The position numbers and the translations under genes were made by a program. A stretch of DNA of 40,982 nt from JACQFZ01 sp045810625 (GTDB taxonomy: Bacteria > Pseudomonadota > Gammaproteobacteria > Acidiferrobacterales > Sulfurifustaceae), in assembly GCA_045810625.1 (NCBI GenBank), contig JBJMVQ010000007.1, positions 1 through 40,982 on the forward strand, written 5' to 3'. The notes under the pieces are model-generated. The model made no database searches, was not told the origin of the DNA, and saw only the letters and a program-made list of their open reading frames with translations. Every line of letters starts with the position of its first letter. The stretch's first letter is position 1. Shown one piece after another: positions 14,762-24,667 of the stretch.

Positions 14762-16372
14762 TCAGCCGCCCCGCGCGTCCACCAGCACGCCCGGGTTCAA
14801 AATCCCCCGCGGGTCGAGCGCCGCTTTCGCCGCAACGAGTGCCTCGGCAAACAGCGCCGGGCGCTCCTGCTCGTACCAGCGCCGGTGATCGCGTCCGACC
14901 GCGTGGTGGTGCGTGATCGTGCCGCCGTTTTTGATCAGCGCATCCGAGACCGCGGCTTTGATCTGGTCCCACTGCTCCAGCTCCTCGCCTTTCGTGCCCG
15001 GCGCCTTGATCGTGTAGTACGGCGCGACGCCGTCGGGGTACGCATGCGTAAGGCGGCACGTCACCCAGCCGCCGGTTCCGCAGATTCTCTCCATCGCGTC
15101 TTTCGCAGCGGCCATCACCGCGTGATGAAATGACTCGAACCGGTCCCAGGTAATTGCCGTCTCGAACGTCTCGACGATGAAGCCCATGGCGGCGAGCGCG
15201 TCGCGCAGATACGGGGCGCGGAAGAAACTGTTCCGCCACGCGTCTGCTTCCTCGGCGCGCTCCGTGCCGCCTTGCTTGTGCTTGACGCTCTCCGGTTTGT
15301 AAATACCGCCGTGATCCGCGCAGCATTCGAGCGCACGCAGCATCGCGCTTTCGGTCGGCCCGCTCGCCGATTCGAAGCCGAGCAGCAGGATCGCGACCGC
15401 TCCGTCACTCACGCCGGAGTCCTGTGCTTCCTGGGGATCGAGCAGGCGGCAATTGGCGGGATGCAATCCCGACTGCGCGAGCGCGCGCACGGCTCTGCTG
15501 CCCGCGAAGAACGTCGGGAAACGCACAGACGCGGAGCTGCGAAACGTCGGCCGCTCCTGCACGCGCATCCACGCTTCCGTGATGATGCCGAGCGCGCCTT
15601 CGGAGCCGATGAACAAGCGGTCGGGATTCGGGCCGGCGCCGGAGGCCGGCAGCCGGCGGGTTTCGAGCACGCCCCTCGGCGTGATCACGCGCAGCGCCTC
15701 GACGAACTCATCGATGTGCGTATAGAGCGTCGCGTAGTGGCCGCCCGAGCGCGTGGCGATCCACCCCCCGAGCGTTGAGAACTCGAACGACTGCGGATAG
15801 TGCCGCAGCGTCAAACCATGCTCTTTGAGCTGCGCTTCGAGCACGGGACCGAAAACGCCGCCCTGAATGCGCGCGGCGCGCGAGACGCGGTCGACGTCGA
15901 GCACCTTGTCGAGATGGCGCAAGTCGATGGAAGCGACGCCGACGTAGCGGTCATCGACCGCGGGCTCAATACCGCCGACGACGCTCGAGCCGCCCCCGTA
16001 CGGAATCACCGCGACGTTCGCAGACGCGCACCAGTCGAGCAGTCGTACGATGTCGGCGTCGGTGCGCGGCATCGCAACGATATCCGGCGCCGGCGCGAAG
16101 TCGCGCCGCAGCGCGCGGATGACGTCGCGGTAGGATTTGCCGTACGTGTGCGACAGCCGCTCGTACGGATCGGAGCTGCACAACGCCGCGAGCGACGCGG
16201 GCACCGCGACGCGCGGCGCGCGCAGCCGGATTTCATCGACGGTCGGCGGCGCGGTAACAACGATGTCCGTGACGCCCAAGCGGCTCCCGAGCATAGCACC
16301 GAGCTGCCGCTGAAACTCCGCGCCAACCACCTGATCCTCGTAGCCCCAACCCCAAAAATTGCGCCGACGCAT
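14762..16372 (-). CDS. FAD-binding oxidase, alkyl-DHAP synthase-like
   Basis: The 536-residue vanillyl-alcohol-oxidase-family flavoprotein has an FAD-binding PCMH domain (VIPYGGGSSVVGG near 120-132, RIQGGVFGPVLEAQLKEHGLTLRHYPQS near 168-195, GSEGALGIITEAW near 255-267). The C-terminal cap carries the His triplet THHHAVGRDHRRW (His488-490). That triplet and the N-terminal FWGWGYEDQ are signatures of alkyldihydroxyacetonephosphate synthases, which swap an acyl for an alkyl group in ether-lipid synthesis; bacterial relatives often have unknown substrates. It precedes the SDR gene, which could supply a reductive step. An ether-lipid role is inference. Confidence 0.87.
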   Translation of the reverse strand: MRRRNFWGWGYEDQVVGAEFQRQLGAMLGSRLGVTDIVVTAPPTVDEIRLRAPRVAVPASLAALCSSDPYERLSHTYGKSYRDVIRALRRDFAPAPDIVAMPRTDADIVRLLDWCASANVAVIPYGGGSSVVGGIEPAVDDRYVGVASIDLRHLDKVLDVDRVSRAARIQGGVFGPVLEAQLKEHGLTLRHYPQSFEFSTLGGWIATRSGGHYATLYTHIDEFVEALRVITPRGVLETRRLPASGAGPNPDRLFIGSEGALGIITEAWMRVQERPTFRSSASVRFPTFFAGSRAVRALAQSGLHPANCRLLDPQEAQDSGVSDGAVAILLLGFESASGPTESAMLRALECCADHGGIYKPESVKHKQGGTERAEEADAWRNSFFRAPYLRDALAAMGFIVETFETAITWDRFESFHHAVMAAAKDAMERICGTGGWVTCRLTHAYPDGVAPYYTIKAPGTKGEELEQWDQIKAAVSDALIKNGGTITHHHAVGRDHRRWYEQERPALFAEALVAAKAALDPRGILNPGVLVDARGG

Positions 16373-16477
16373 ATCGCTCCGTTGTCCCGTAGGTCTTTTC
16401 GGGCGACCTCATTATGCTTCGTTGATCGGGTGTTCGGCACCTGGAGGGAAGAGGGAAATTCACATTCACAACGCTCG

Positions 16478-17548
16478 TTAGAAGCCGAAATAGACGCCGA
16501 CGCCGGCGTAGTGAATGTCGGTGACGAAGAACTGCCCAAACGGTGAGAAGCCCGCGTAGTACTCCGCCATCAAGCGCATGTGCCGGCGACCGGGATCGGC
16601 CTGACCTAACTCGAGACCCAGCTTGATGCTGCGGGCCGTGCGCCAGTTCTGCTCCTCCGCGCTGCGCAGATCGACGCCCCCGACCAAGCGACCGAGTCCC
16701 CAGCGTAAGCGTTGCCCGCGATATTCGACGCCGAGTTGCACGTAGCCGGGTTTGAGATCCGGCGGATCGCGGCCGATGAGGTAACCGGGGCCGCCGTAGA
16801 TGCGCCAGCGCTCCCATTCGTACGAGGCCATCGCGTCGACCGCCTCGAAGCTCAAGTTGATACGCTGAATGTTCGGCTGGCTCAGCAAGAACTCGTCGCC
16901 GAGATGCGAGCTTTGATGATAGAGGCGCAGGCGCGCCGAGTACGGACCGTTCCCATAGGTAAGGCCGAAACCGACGTTGTAGTCGGCATTCACGAGATCG
17001 TTCGACGGCGCCGACAAATTGAACAACGCGAACAACGCACCGGTGAAGTTGAGCTGCCAGCCGTCGCCGGCGTGCGGACCGGGCCAGCGCAGCAAGCCGA
17101 AGTTCTCGCCGTAACCGACCGACGCCCCGCTGATGCGGTCGGTCGGCGTCGTCATCTTGATGAAGCTCACGAAAAACTGCGGCTGCTTCGGATCCGCGAT
17201 CAGGGGGCGAAACAGGTCGCCTGCGGGAAAACTGATCGGCTCGTTTTCGGCCGGCGGAACTGCAGAAGACACCACGACGTGGATCTGCTCGATATCGGGA
17301 ATGGGCGCCAGCGCCCGCTCCGCCTTCTCACGCTGCACGGCATCGTCGGTGTTCATGACGACGGTCACGATGCCGCGGCGCACGAACACCTGGAACGATT
17401 CCAGCGGCCAGCCCAACTCGCGCTGGAGAACCGCGGCGACGTAGCCTTGCAAGAATTTGTCGTCGCGCTCCGCCGCACCAACGGTCGCAACGACGAGAAG
17501 AAGCGCGAGGCCGAACGCTCGGCGTAACCAACGTAAAGTGTTTCGCAT
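16478..17548 (-). CDS. DUF1207 outer-membrane beta-barrel-like protein with BON-like domain
   Basis: The 356-residue exported protein has a signal peptide (RRAFGLALLLVVATVGAA). Residues about 27-90 form a small alpha/beta domain like BON (QGYVAAVLQRELGWPLESFQVFVRRGIVTVV, then IPDIEQIHVVV). The rest is DUF1207: alternating aromatic strands such as PQFFVSFIKM, GYGENFGLLRWP, SLEAVDAMASYEW, ending VTDIHYAGVGVYFGF with the terminal Phe characteristic of outer-membrane barrels. I use ATG 17548; an upstream in-frame ATG adds 36 residues without family character. Function unknown. The M16 protease gene lies upstream on the same strand, 150 bases away. Confidence 0.82.
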   Translation of the reverse strand: MRNTLRWLRRAFGLALLLVVATVGAAERDDKFLQGYVAAVLQRELGWPLESFQVFVRRGIVTVVMNTDDAVQREKAERALAPIPDIEQIHVVVSSAVPPAENEPISFPAGDLFRPLIADPKQPQFFVSFIKMTTPTDRISGASVGYGENFGLLRWPGPHAGDGWQLNFTGALFALFNLSAPSNDLVNADYNVGFGLTYGNGPYSARLRLYHQSSHLGDEFLLSQPNIQRINLSFEAVDAMASYEWERWRIYGGPGYLIGRDPPDLKPGYVQLGVEYRGQRLRWGLGRLVGGVDLRSAEEQNWRTARSIKLGLELGQADPGRRHMRLMAEYYAGFSPFGQFFVTDIHYAGVGVYFGF

Positions 17549-17698
17549 TGTTTTTCTTCGCGCCGAGCGGTAACTACAACAACTTGCTTCGCGCGCCGCG
17601 GCACTACGGGCTACGCGCACCGCGAGACGCGCACGCAGCAAAGATAGCAGCACCAACGGCGACGGCCAACCGGCGCCGCCGTGCCGAACCGCGGGACG

Positions 17699-20548
17699 CT
17701 AGTTGATCGTCGCCACCGGGTTGTGCCCCGCTTCGCTCTTGACGGCGGGAAGCTCCGCCGGCACGCCGATCACGCGGATGAATCGGTCGTTTCGGACGTA
17801 CTTGCGCAGCACGGCGGTCACGTCGTCGCGCGTGTAGCTTTGCACGTCCGCGAGGTAACTCTTCACCCAACGCAGGTCGCCGCCCATGTAATCGAGATCC
17901 GACAGTACATCGAGCCAGAAATCGGGCGTCGTCGAACCGCTGCGGAAGCTCAGCAGCGACTGCTCGCGCGCGGTCGCCAGCTCTTCGGCCGTCGGGCCGG
18001 TGCGCACGAAATCCGCCACGATCTTCTCGACGATGTCGGCGGCCTCGTCCGCCTTCAGCGGATCGACCACGAACGACACGCGAAAACGGCCGTTGCCGCG
18101 ATACGGGGTGTTCGACGACGCCCGCGCGCGGATCGAATACGCCAACCCGCGGTGCTCGCGCACCTCGTTGAGCAGCCGGTTGGTGAGGATGCGGCTTGCG
18201 AAATCGAGCAGACGCCAATCGCGCTCGTCCTGCCAATCCGGTCCGCGCCAGCCGATGTAGACCATACCTTTGCCGGTTGCCGTATCGACCTTCACGGTCG
18301 CCTCCTTCGGCCCTGGATTCACGTGCAGCGTGCGCAGCCCCGCGAGCGCGCCGCCGACGGGCGCGCGCTTCGGCAGCGAGCCGAAATACTTCGCGGCGAG
18401 CGCGAGCGCCTGCTCGTGGGTAATGTCGCCGATGATCGCTACCTCGATCGGCGCCGACGCGAGCATTCCGTTCAGCCATGCCTGGGTGTCGTCGAGCGTG
18501 AGGCGTTCGGCCTCCTTCGGCGACAGCACGCGGAAGCGCGGATCGTTCCCGGTCAGCAGCGCGTCGACGCGATCGTTCAGCTGCGCGAGCACGCTGCCCT
18601 CGCGATTGGCCTGGCGCGCCATCGCCTGCTCGCGCCACTGGTGGAATACCGCGGGCTCGATGCGCCCGTGCGTGAGCAGTAGATGTGCGAGGCGCAGGCC
18701 GTCTTCGAGATCGCGCCGGCGTCCTTCCACGTCGAGCTCGAGGGCCGCCGACGTATCCCGCCCGGTGACGCTCACCTGTTTCGTCGTCATGACGCGGCGG
18801 ATATCGACCGACGAATATTGATCCGTCGCCGGCACGCGAAACGGCAGCGCTGCCGCTTCGGTGATCCCGATGTTCGCCGGCGTCTCGTTCACCCGCCCGC
18901 CCGCGATCGTGACGCGCACGCTCACCTGATCCTTGCGGTACACCATCGGGCGGATGTGCAGTCGTACGCCGTTGTCGAGCGTCGCCGACAACACGTTCAG
19001 CTCGCCGTTCAGCGTATTCTGCACGGTGTGGCCCGGCGTCGGATCGACGGCGAGCAGGTTCTGCGGCCAGGTATGCTCCTCCGGCTTCGCGACCGACATC
19101 GCCTCCGTCGATCGCACAATCTTGAGGAGCTGTGCGGCGCTCGGAGCCTCCACGCTCTTCGGCGTCGTGAGCGTGATGGTGCGCCGCTCCGGCGCATAGC
19201 GTGCACGCGCCGCCGCTTCGACTTCGCCGCGCGTGATCGTCGCGAGCAGCTGTTTGCCCAGCTCGTAGCGCTGGCGCGCGCCGAACGGCCGATGGCCTTC
19301 GTCGAGCGCCGCATCCATCGCCGTGATCCAATAGCCCGCCAGCTCGTCGACTTCGTCGAGCGCTTCTTTTTCGAGCTCGGCGAGCATCGCTGCGCGAACA
19401 TGCTGGAACTCAGCGTCGCCGAAACCGTGCTCGCGCACGCGCTTCAGCTCGATGAGCAATCCCTTCAGCACCGCCTCCCACGCCTCGGGCGCACCTTTCG
19501 CATGCGCTTCGATGAGCGTGGTGCCGAACGAGCTGTCGGCCGCGGTCCACGCGGACGCGAACGCCGCCTTACCTTCGAGAATCTGCTCGCGCAGGCGAGT
19601 GTTGATGAGATGCCGCCCGAGATTTTGGACGAGCCACGCGCGATAACCGCGCACGCTGGTCAAATCACGCGGCGGCTCGAGATACGCCACGTTAACGTCC
19701 GAGGAGATCAAGCCGTATTCGCTGACGACGTGCGCGCGATCGCGTTCGTACGGACGGATGCCGCTCGGCTGATTCGCCGAGGGCTGCGCGACCGTCGGCC
19801 ACGCGCTGAAGTGCTTGCGTACCAGCGCATCGAGCTGGGCCGCGTCGACGTCACCCGCAACCAGCAGCACCGTGTTGTCGGGTCGATACCACTTCTTGTA
19901 ATACGCGCGCAGCTGTTCCGCGGTCGCTTCCCGCACGATGCGCGGGTCGCCGATCGGCAGACGATCGATGAAGCGCGAGCCGGGCGCGAGCGTCTCGAGC
20001 TGACGATGGAACGCACGCGAGGCGGCGTCGTCGCGCGCCTGGCGTTCCGCCTGCACCACTCGGCTCTCGCGCTTGATTTCATCGGGATCGAGCGTCAGGC
20101 GATACGCGACGTCGGCGAAATAGAGCAGGCTCAGGTCGAGAACCTTCGGATCGTTCGGGATCGTGAGCTTGTAATTCGTATCGATGAAGCTCGTGGTCGC
20201 GTTCTGATGCGCGCCGAAGGTGAGTCCGGCCGCTTCGAAACGCTTGACCAGCGTTCCCGCGGGGAAATTCGCGCTGCCGTTGAACGCGAGATGCTCGAGC
20301 AAGTGCGCGAGCCCGCGCTGATCGTCGTCTTCGTTGAGCGAGCCCGATCCGACACGCAGCCACAGGGTGATCTTCCCGCTCGGCCCGGTGTTCGGACGCA
20401 GCCAGTAGCGCATCCCGTTCGGGAGCGTGCGGTACTGAATGGTGGAGTCTTCGGGGAGCGGTTGGCTGAGATCGACTGCGTCGGCGCGCGCGAGCACAGG
20501 CAGAACCAGGGCAAGACCCAACAGCAAGCGAATGCACTTTTTCAGCAA
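17699..20548 (-). CDS. Periplasmic M16 (pitrilysin-type) zinc metalloprotease
   Basis: The protein is about 949 residues, the size of a two-repeat pitrilysin-type M16 peptidase. The inverted zinc motif H82-L-L-E85-H86 lies in GLAHLLEHLAFNGS; the third ligand Glu should lie in the downstream helix around ESRVVQAE. The second M16 repeat covers the C-terminal half (GKGMVYIGWRGPDW, LNEVREHRGLAYSIRA). I start at the TTG at 20548, which follows GAGAGGA; this gives a clean signal peptide (KKCIRLLLGLALVLPVLARA). The frame is open to 20692, but that extension is basic and not family-like. The protein presumably degrades peptides in the periplasm. The plus-strand ORF of 670 codons over it is a shadow. 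Confidence 0.9.
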   Translation of the reverse strand: MLKKCIRLLLGLALVLPVLARADAVDLSQPLPEDSTIQYRTLPNGMRYWLRPNTGPSGKITLWLRVGSGSLNEDDDQRGLAHLLEHLAFNGSANFPAGTLVKRFEAAGLTFGAHQNATTSFIDTNYKLTIPNDPKVLDLSLLYFADVAYRLTLDPDEIKRESRVVQAERQARDDAASRAFHRQLETLAPGSRFIDRLPIGDPRIVREATAEQLRAYYKKWYRPDNTVLLVAGDVDAAQLDALVRKHFSAWPTVAQPSANQPSGIRPYERDRAHVVSEYGLISSDVNVAYLEPPRDLTSVRGYRAWLVQNLGRHLINTRLREQILEGKAAFASAWTAADSSFGTTLIEAHAKGAPEAWEAVLKGLLIELKRVREHGFGDAEFQHVRAAMLAELEKEALDEVDELAGYWITAMDAALDEGHRPFGARQRYELGKQLLATITRGEVEAAARARYAPERRTITLTTPKSVEAPSAAQLLKIVRSTEAMSVAKPEEHTWPQNLLAVDPTPGHTVQNTLNGELNVLSATLDNGVRLHIRPMVYRKDQVSVRVTIAGGRVNETPANIGITEAAALPFRVPATDQYSSVDIRRVMTTKQVSVTGRDTSAALELDVEGRRRDLEDGLRLAHLLLTHGRIEPAVFHQWREQAMARQANREGSVLAQLNDRVDALLTGNDPRFRVLSPKEAERLTLDDTQAWLNGMLASAPIEVAIIGDITHEQALALAAKYFGSLPKRAPVGGALAGLRTLHVNPGPKEATVKVDTATGKGMVYIGWRGPDWQDERDWRLLDFASRILTNRLLNEVREHRGLAYSIRARASSNTPYRGNGRFRVSFVVDPLKADEAADIVEKIVADFVRTGPTAEELATAREQSLLSFRSGSTTPDFWLDVLSDLDYMGGDLRWVKSYLADVQSYTRDDVTAVLRKYVRNDRFIRVIGVPAELPAVKSEAGHNPVATIN

Positions 20549-20892
20549 ACGGGTAATCCTCTCGATCGGCCGCCGGTCGAAAACCCGCACTCGAACCGTT
20601 GGCTCCGTTGCAAAAACCCGGCGTCGGCCGGCCACCACCCCCCCGCTTGCTTCTTCGTTATTCCTCGCGCTCAGGTCCTTACCCGAGCGCACTAGGCAAT
20701 TTAGCTAGTTGCTTCTAGCGGGTCTAGGGAAAGGAGCTGAGGACCGACGGGAATACGGCAAGGACCGATGAACAGGTGGACGCGCCCGGGGTCCACCCCG
20801 GCGCTGCTCAGCGACGCGCACCGCCGCCGCGCCTCGCGCTTTCCGGCGGGGCGGGCTCCATGCAAAATGACGGAAAACCAAGAGTGCTTCCC

Positions 20893-22347
20893 ATGAACGA
20901 CATCGCCTTCTCGTCCGCCGGCGCCCTCGCGGCTGCCCTGCGGCGCCGCGCCATCGGTTCGCGTGAGCTGCTCGAGCACTACATCAAGCGCGTCGAGCGC
21001 TTTAACCCGGATCTCAATGCCGTGGTCTCGCTCGACCTCGAAGGCGCCCGCCGGCGCGCGGATGCGCTCGACGCCGCCGCGGTGCGCGGTGAATTCCAAG
21101 GCCCGTTGCACGGCTTGCCGATCACGATCAAAGACCTCTTCGAAACCGAAGGATTGAGAACGACGGCGGGCACCAAGCAATACGCCGAACATGTGCCGAC
21201 GCAGAACGCGGTCGCCGTGCAGCGGCTCGTCGACGCCGGCGCCGTCGTCTTCGGCAAGACGAACACGCCGGCGTTTGGCGCCGACGTGCAGACCTACAAC
21301 GACCTCTTCGGCGTGACCCGCAACCCCTGGAATCTCGCGCACACGTCGGGCGGCTCCTCGGGCGGCGCGGCTGCCGCGGTTGCCGCGGGTCTGACGGCAT
21401 TCGAGCTCGGAAGCGATCTCGGCGGGTCGATCCGAACTCCCGCGCACTGTTGCGGCATATACGGGCACAAGGCGACTTTCGACGTCATTCCCAAACGCGG
21501 CAGCATTCCCGGCCCACCGGGCACGCTCTCGACCGGCGATATCACGGTCGCCGGTCCGCTGGCGCGCAGCGCCGAGGATCTCGAGCTGACGCTCTCGATT
21601 CTCGCGGGCCCGCTGCCCGATCGCGCGATCGCGTGGCGCCTCGCGCTGCCTCCACCGCGCCGCACGCGCCTCGCCGATTATCGGATCGCCGCATGGCTCG
21701 ACGATCCGGAGTTTCCGATCGATCGCGCCGTCGCTGCAACATTGCGGAAGACGATCGACGCGCTTCGCGCGGCGGGCGCGCGCGTCGATGAAAAAGCGCG
21801 GCCGGCATTCGCGATGCGCGACGCGGTTCGGACGTACTTCGACCTTTTATGGGCGGCAGGCTCGGGCGGGATACCGCAACAGACATTCGACCGGTTTCGC
21901 GAAATAGCCGAGAAGGCGGCGCCCGAGGATACCGGCGTCGTCGCACGGCACGCGCGTGCACGCACGATGCGACATCGCGAGTGGCTGCGCGCGAACGAAG
22001 CGCGTGAACGCTATCGCGCCGCCTGGGGCGCGTTCTTCGAAAAGTATGACGTGCTGCTGATGCCCGTCATCCAAACGCCCGCGATTCCGCACGATCACAG
22101 CGCCGACATGCTCGCCCGCACCATCACCGTAAACGGCGCGCCCCGCTGGTATTGGGAACAACTCGCCTGGATCGGTATCGTCGGCATGGCGTATCTGCCC
22201 GCCACGACCGCGCCGATTGGATTCGCCGACGGACTGCCCGTCGGCATTCAGATCGCCGGGCCGTATCTCGAAGATCTCACGACGATCGATTTCGCGAAGC
22301 GGCTGGCTGAAGTGGTCGGCGGATATCAAGTGCCGCCAGGATACTAA
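20893..22347 (+). CDS. Amidase-signature family amidase
   Basis: The 484-residue enzyme has the complete amidase-signature triad: Lys80 in GLPITIKDLF, cis-Ser155 in TSGGSSGGAAA, and nucleophile Ser179 in GSDLGGSIRTPAHCCG. These enzymes hydrolyse amide bonds by Ser-cisSer-Lys catalysis; the substrate is not predictable. I chose ATG 20893 (MNDIAFSSAG), the natural domain start; ATG 20860 in the same frame is possible. It is divergent from the M16 gene; the ~340 bases between them show no other gene, only space for two promoters. Confidence 0.9.
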   Translation: MNDIAFSSAGALAAALRRRAIGSRELLEHYIKRVERFNPDLNAVVSLDLEGARRRADALDAAAVRGEFQGPLHGLPITIKDLFETEGLRTTAGTKQYAEHVPTQNAVAVQRLVDAGAVVFGKTNTPAFGADVQTYNDLFGVTRNPWNLAHTSGGSSGGAAAAVAAGLTAFELGSDLGGSIRTPAHCCGIYGHKATFDVIPKRGSIPGPPGTLSTGDITVAGPLARSAEDLELTLSILAGPLPDRAIAWRLALPPPRRTRLADYRIAAWLDDPEFPIDRAVAATLRKTIDALRAAGARVDEKARPAFAMRDAVRTYFDLLWAAGSGGIPQQTFDRFREIAEKAAPEDTGVVARHARARTMRHREWLRANEARERYRAAWGAFFEKYDVLLMPVIQTPAIPHDHSADMLARTITVNGAPRWYWEQLAWIGIVGMAYLPATTAPIGFADGLPVGIQIAGPYLEDLTTIDFAKRLAEVVGGYQVPPGY

Positions 22348-22369
22348 GGAAGGTCTGAATTTATTGTCT

Positions 22370-22513
22370 AACCGCGAAGGACGCCAGGTACGTTTTCTTG
22401 TTCTTTAAAATATTTTCTTTTGCGTCCTCCGCGTCCTTTGCGGTCAATAACGAATATTCAGAGTTTCCCTAAGCTACCTTGAACCGCAGAGAACGCGAAG
22501 GACGCAGAGGAAG
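22370..22513. repeat. Repeat family B: AAGGACGC-type inverted repeats
   Basis: ACCGCGAAGGACGC (22371-22384) pairs with GCGTCCTTTGCGGT (22431-22444), 13 of 14 matching. A further copy, GAACCGCAGAGAACGCGAAG + GACGCAGAGG, follows at 22480-22510, and a relative lies at 30945-30966 (CTGCGTCCTCCGCGGT). The first pair may act as terminator of the amidase gene. This gap of ~300 bases to the soxD stop holds no other feature I can support. Confidence 0.7.
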
Positions 22514-22644
22514 GGATATCGAAGCGGTCCACGTAGTGCTATTCCGTCGCCGCACGAGGCGTTAATGCTCACCATCGAGGACCGAGAATGCAAAGGAAAG
22601 AACGTGCAGCGCTTTGCGTCCTCGACGGTTTAGCCCCATTCGAG

Positions 22645-23205
22645 CTAACGGCAGTTTTGCTTGCACGCAATATTGTGCGCGTCGGGCCTTGGATCGGGCC
22701 CGACGAATCCGTCCGCGTTCGGCATGCGCACCTTCGGTAGCGTCTTCGCATCCATTACCGCGTTGTCGTCCACGATTCCATTGAGGCGCAACACATACGC
22801 AACCACCGCGTAAACTTGATTCGGCGTCAATGACTGCGGCTCGTTGAACGGCATCGCCCGATGGATGTAATCGTACAGCGTCGTTGCGTACGGCCAGTAG
22901 CTGCCGACGGTCTTCACCGGCTGATCGGTCGCGAGCGTCCCGTTGCCACCCACCAGGCGATCCATCGGTTTGCCTTGGCCTTTGTCGCCATGGCAGCTCG
23001 CGCATCGTTCGCCGTAGATTTTCGCACCTTCGGCGACGGTTCCGCGTCCCGGCGGGAGTCCGGATCCGTCGGGCGTGACGTCGATGTCCCAGCCCGCCGT
23101 TTCTTTTTCGCTCACCGCACGGCCGAATCCGTAGCGTTCCGCGCCCGCCAGCGACGGCAACGCGCACAAAAGCGCAGCGACCAGCAAGCGATTACGCGTG
23201 CACAT
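22645..23205 (-). CDS. soxD: SoxD-type diheme/monoheme cytochrome c, partner of SoxC
   Basis: This 186-residue exported cytochrome c has a signal peptide (LLVAALLCALPSLAGA) and one heme-binding motif C68-A-S-C71-H72 in GERCASCHGDKGQGKP; Met118 in HRAMPFNEPQSL is a plausible axial ligand. The N-terminal FGRAVSEKETAGWDIDVTPDG is typical of the SoxD cytochrome that accepts electrons from the SoxC molybdenum subunit. It is only the short, single-heme form. The start codon overlaps the soxC stop by 14 bases, so translation is coupled. It acts in the periplasm. Confidence 0.85.
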   Translation of the reverse strand: MCTRNRLLVAALLCALPSLAGAERYGFGRAVSEKETAGWDIDVTPDGSGLPPGRGTVAEGAKIYGERCASCHGDKGQGKPMDRLVGGNGTLATDQPVKTVGSYWPYATTLYDYIHRAMPFNEPQSLTPNQVYAVVAYVLRLNGIVDDNAVMDAKTLPKVRMPNADGFVGPDPRPDAHNIACKQNCR

Positions 23206-24478
23206 TGCTCACCTCGCCGTTGCCGGCCACGCCCCAGCTTTGAATCCCGTTGTGATGGTAGACCGAGTTCGTGCCGCGAACCGCCGTGAGTTGCTTCAGC
23301 GTTGGTTGCACGTAACCGCTCGTGTCGATCGCACGGCTTTGCAACATCGCTGGGCTCCCGTCCCAACGCCACGGCAATCGAAAGCGCGTAAGCGCTTTTG
23401 AAAGTACCGGCTCCTCGAGCCGCGCCATCTGCCAGGTGCGCCCGCCGTCGGTTGAAACATCGACGCGCCGAATCGCGCCGTTCCCCGACCATGCGAGGCC
23501 GGAGATTTCGTAAAACCCTTTGTCGCGCAGCTGCTGGCCGCCGGAAGGAAACGTAATCACCGATTTTGCTTCCATGACGAACGTGAGCTCACGCGCCTTA
23601 CCGTTCGGCATCAAGTCGGTGTACTTTGACGTTTCTTCGCGCGACATCCACGGCCGTGTACCCACTTCGAGCCGACGCAGCCATTTGATATTCATGTTGC
23701 CCTCGAACCCCGGAAGCAGCAGCCGCAACGGGTAGCCTTGCTCGGGCCGAAGCATCTCGCCATTTTGCGCGTAGACGAGCAGCGCATCGTCGAGACATTT
23801 CTGGAGCGGAATGCTGCGATTCATCGCCGCCGCGTCGGCGCCTTCGGCCATTACCCATGTCGCTTCGGGTTTAACGCCCACTTCATCGAGAATGGTCGCG
23901 AGCGGCACGCCCGTCCACTCGCAGCAGCTAAGGAGCCCGTGAGTGACTTGCGCGGTCTTGCCCGTCGGTTTCTTCCATTCCGTGAGCGTGTTGCCCGAGC
24001 ACTCGAGAAAATGGATGCGCGAGACCGACGGAAAGCGGACAAGATCGTTCATCGTAAAAATAAGCGGCCGCTCGACCAGACCATGCACCATCAGACGATG
24101 CTGTTCGGGATCGATATCCGGCACGCCCGCATGATGACGCTCGAAAACCAGACCGCTCGGCGTGATGATGCCTTGCAGATTTTGCAGCGGCGTAAAGCTC
24201 CAGGACGAAAGGTTCGTCGGCGTCAGATCGGTCGGCCGGCGAATGACGTTCGCCTCGTACTTCGAAGGAAGCCCGTACGGCGGCGAGACGATCGGCCGCC
24301 CTTGGCGTCGGGTCCACTCGGGTACGGCCGGCGGCACGTTCTCGCCTTGCGCGCGCGCCAGTGTGGCCGGTACGAGGGCCGCGCCGGCAAGCGCGGTCCC
24401 TTGGCGTAAAAACTCGCGCCGTTTTGTCGAGCGCGGTGCGCTCGAATTCACGTCACTCGATAGCTCGCGTTTCGCCAT
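23192..24478 (-). CDS. soxC: SoxC sulfite/sulfane dehydrogenase, molybdopterin subunit
   Basis: The 428-residue protein begins with a Tat signal (KRREFLRQGTALAGAALVP, residues 19-37). It has the SoxC sequence GIITPSGLVFERHHAGVPDIDP, the molybdenum-ligating Cys160 in FLECSGN, and the C-terminal dimerisation domain (GLAWSGNGAIRRVDVSTDGG ... YHHNGIQSWGVAGNG). SoxC normally reads ECGANxG where this one has ECSGNTL. In Sox systems SoxCD oxidises the sulfane sulfur bound to SoxYZ. The other sox genes (soxXA, YZ, B) are not in this window, so it may serve as a stand-alone sulfite dehydrogenase. AGGAG precedes ATG 24478. Confidence 0.88.
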   Translation of the reverse strand: MAKRELSSDVNSSAPRSTKRREFLRQGTALAGAALVPATLARAQGENVPPAVPEWTRRQGRPIVSPPYGLPSKYEANVIRRPTDLTPTNLSSWSFTPLQNLQGIITPSGLVFERHHAGVPDIDPEQHRLMVHGLVERPLIFTMNDLVRFPSVSRIHFLECSGNTLTEWKKPTGKTAQVTHGLLSCCEWTGVPLATILDEVGVKPEATWVMAEGADAAAMNRSIPLQKCLDDALLVYAQNGEMLRPEQGYPLRLLLPGFEGNMNIKWLRRLEVGTRPWMSREETSKYTDLMPNGKARELTFVMEAKSVITFPSGGQQLRDKGFYEISGLAWSGNGAIRRVDVSTDGGRTWQMARLEEPVLSKALTRFRLPWRWDGSPAMLQSRAIDTSGYVQPTLKQLTAVRGTNSVYHHNGIQSWGVAGNGEVSNVHA

Positions 24479-24667
24479 TCCGTAGCTCCTGCGGGGTGTA
24501 TTTCTTAAGCCAAGTTCTGAAGTATAGCTTCGCATGCGGTTCCGCAGCCAAGCGACGCCGCTATATGGCACCATTTGGAAACACAAGTATGTGGCACTTT
24601 ACAGACAAAGCCTTACTCACCCGTACTCGCGGCCACAGAATCGTAATGCCGTACTAGCCGATTCAGA

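Noticed and set aside
14721..15326. A ~200-codon N-terminal extension of the SDR gene
   Set aside because: It lies inside the flavoenzyme gene in another frame, and a good ribosome binding site precedes ATG 14720.
18683..20695. A 670-codon plus-strand ORF across the M16 protease gene
   Set aside because: It is antisense to a gene with clear catalytic motifs; its sequence is Arg/His-rich without domains, a usual GC-rich shadow.
22645..24478. A complete Sox thiosulfate oxidation cluster
   Set aside because: Only soxC and soxD are present; flanking genes are an amidase and the DUF5131/TcmP cassette.
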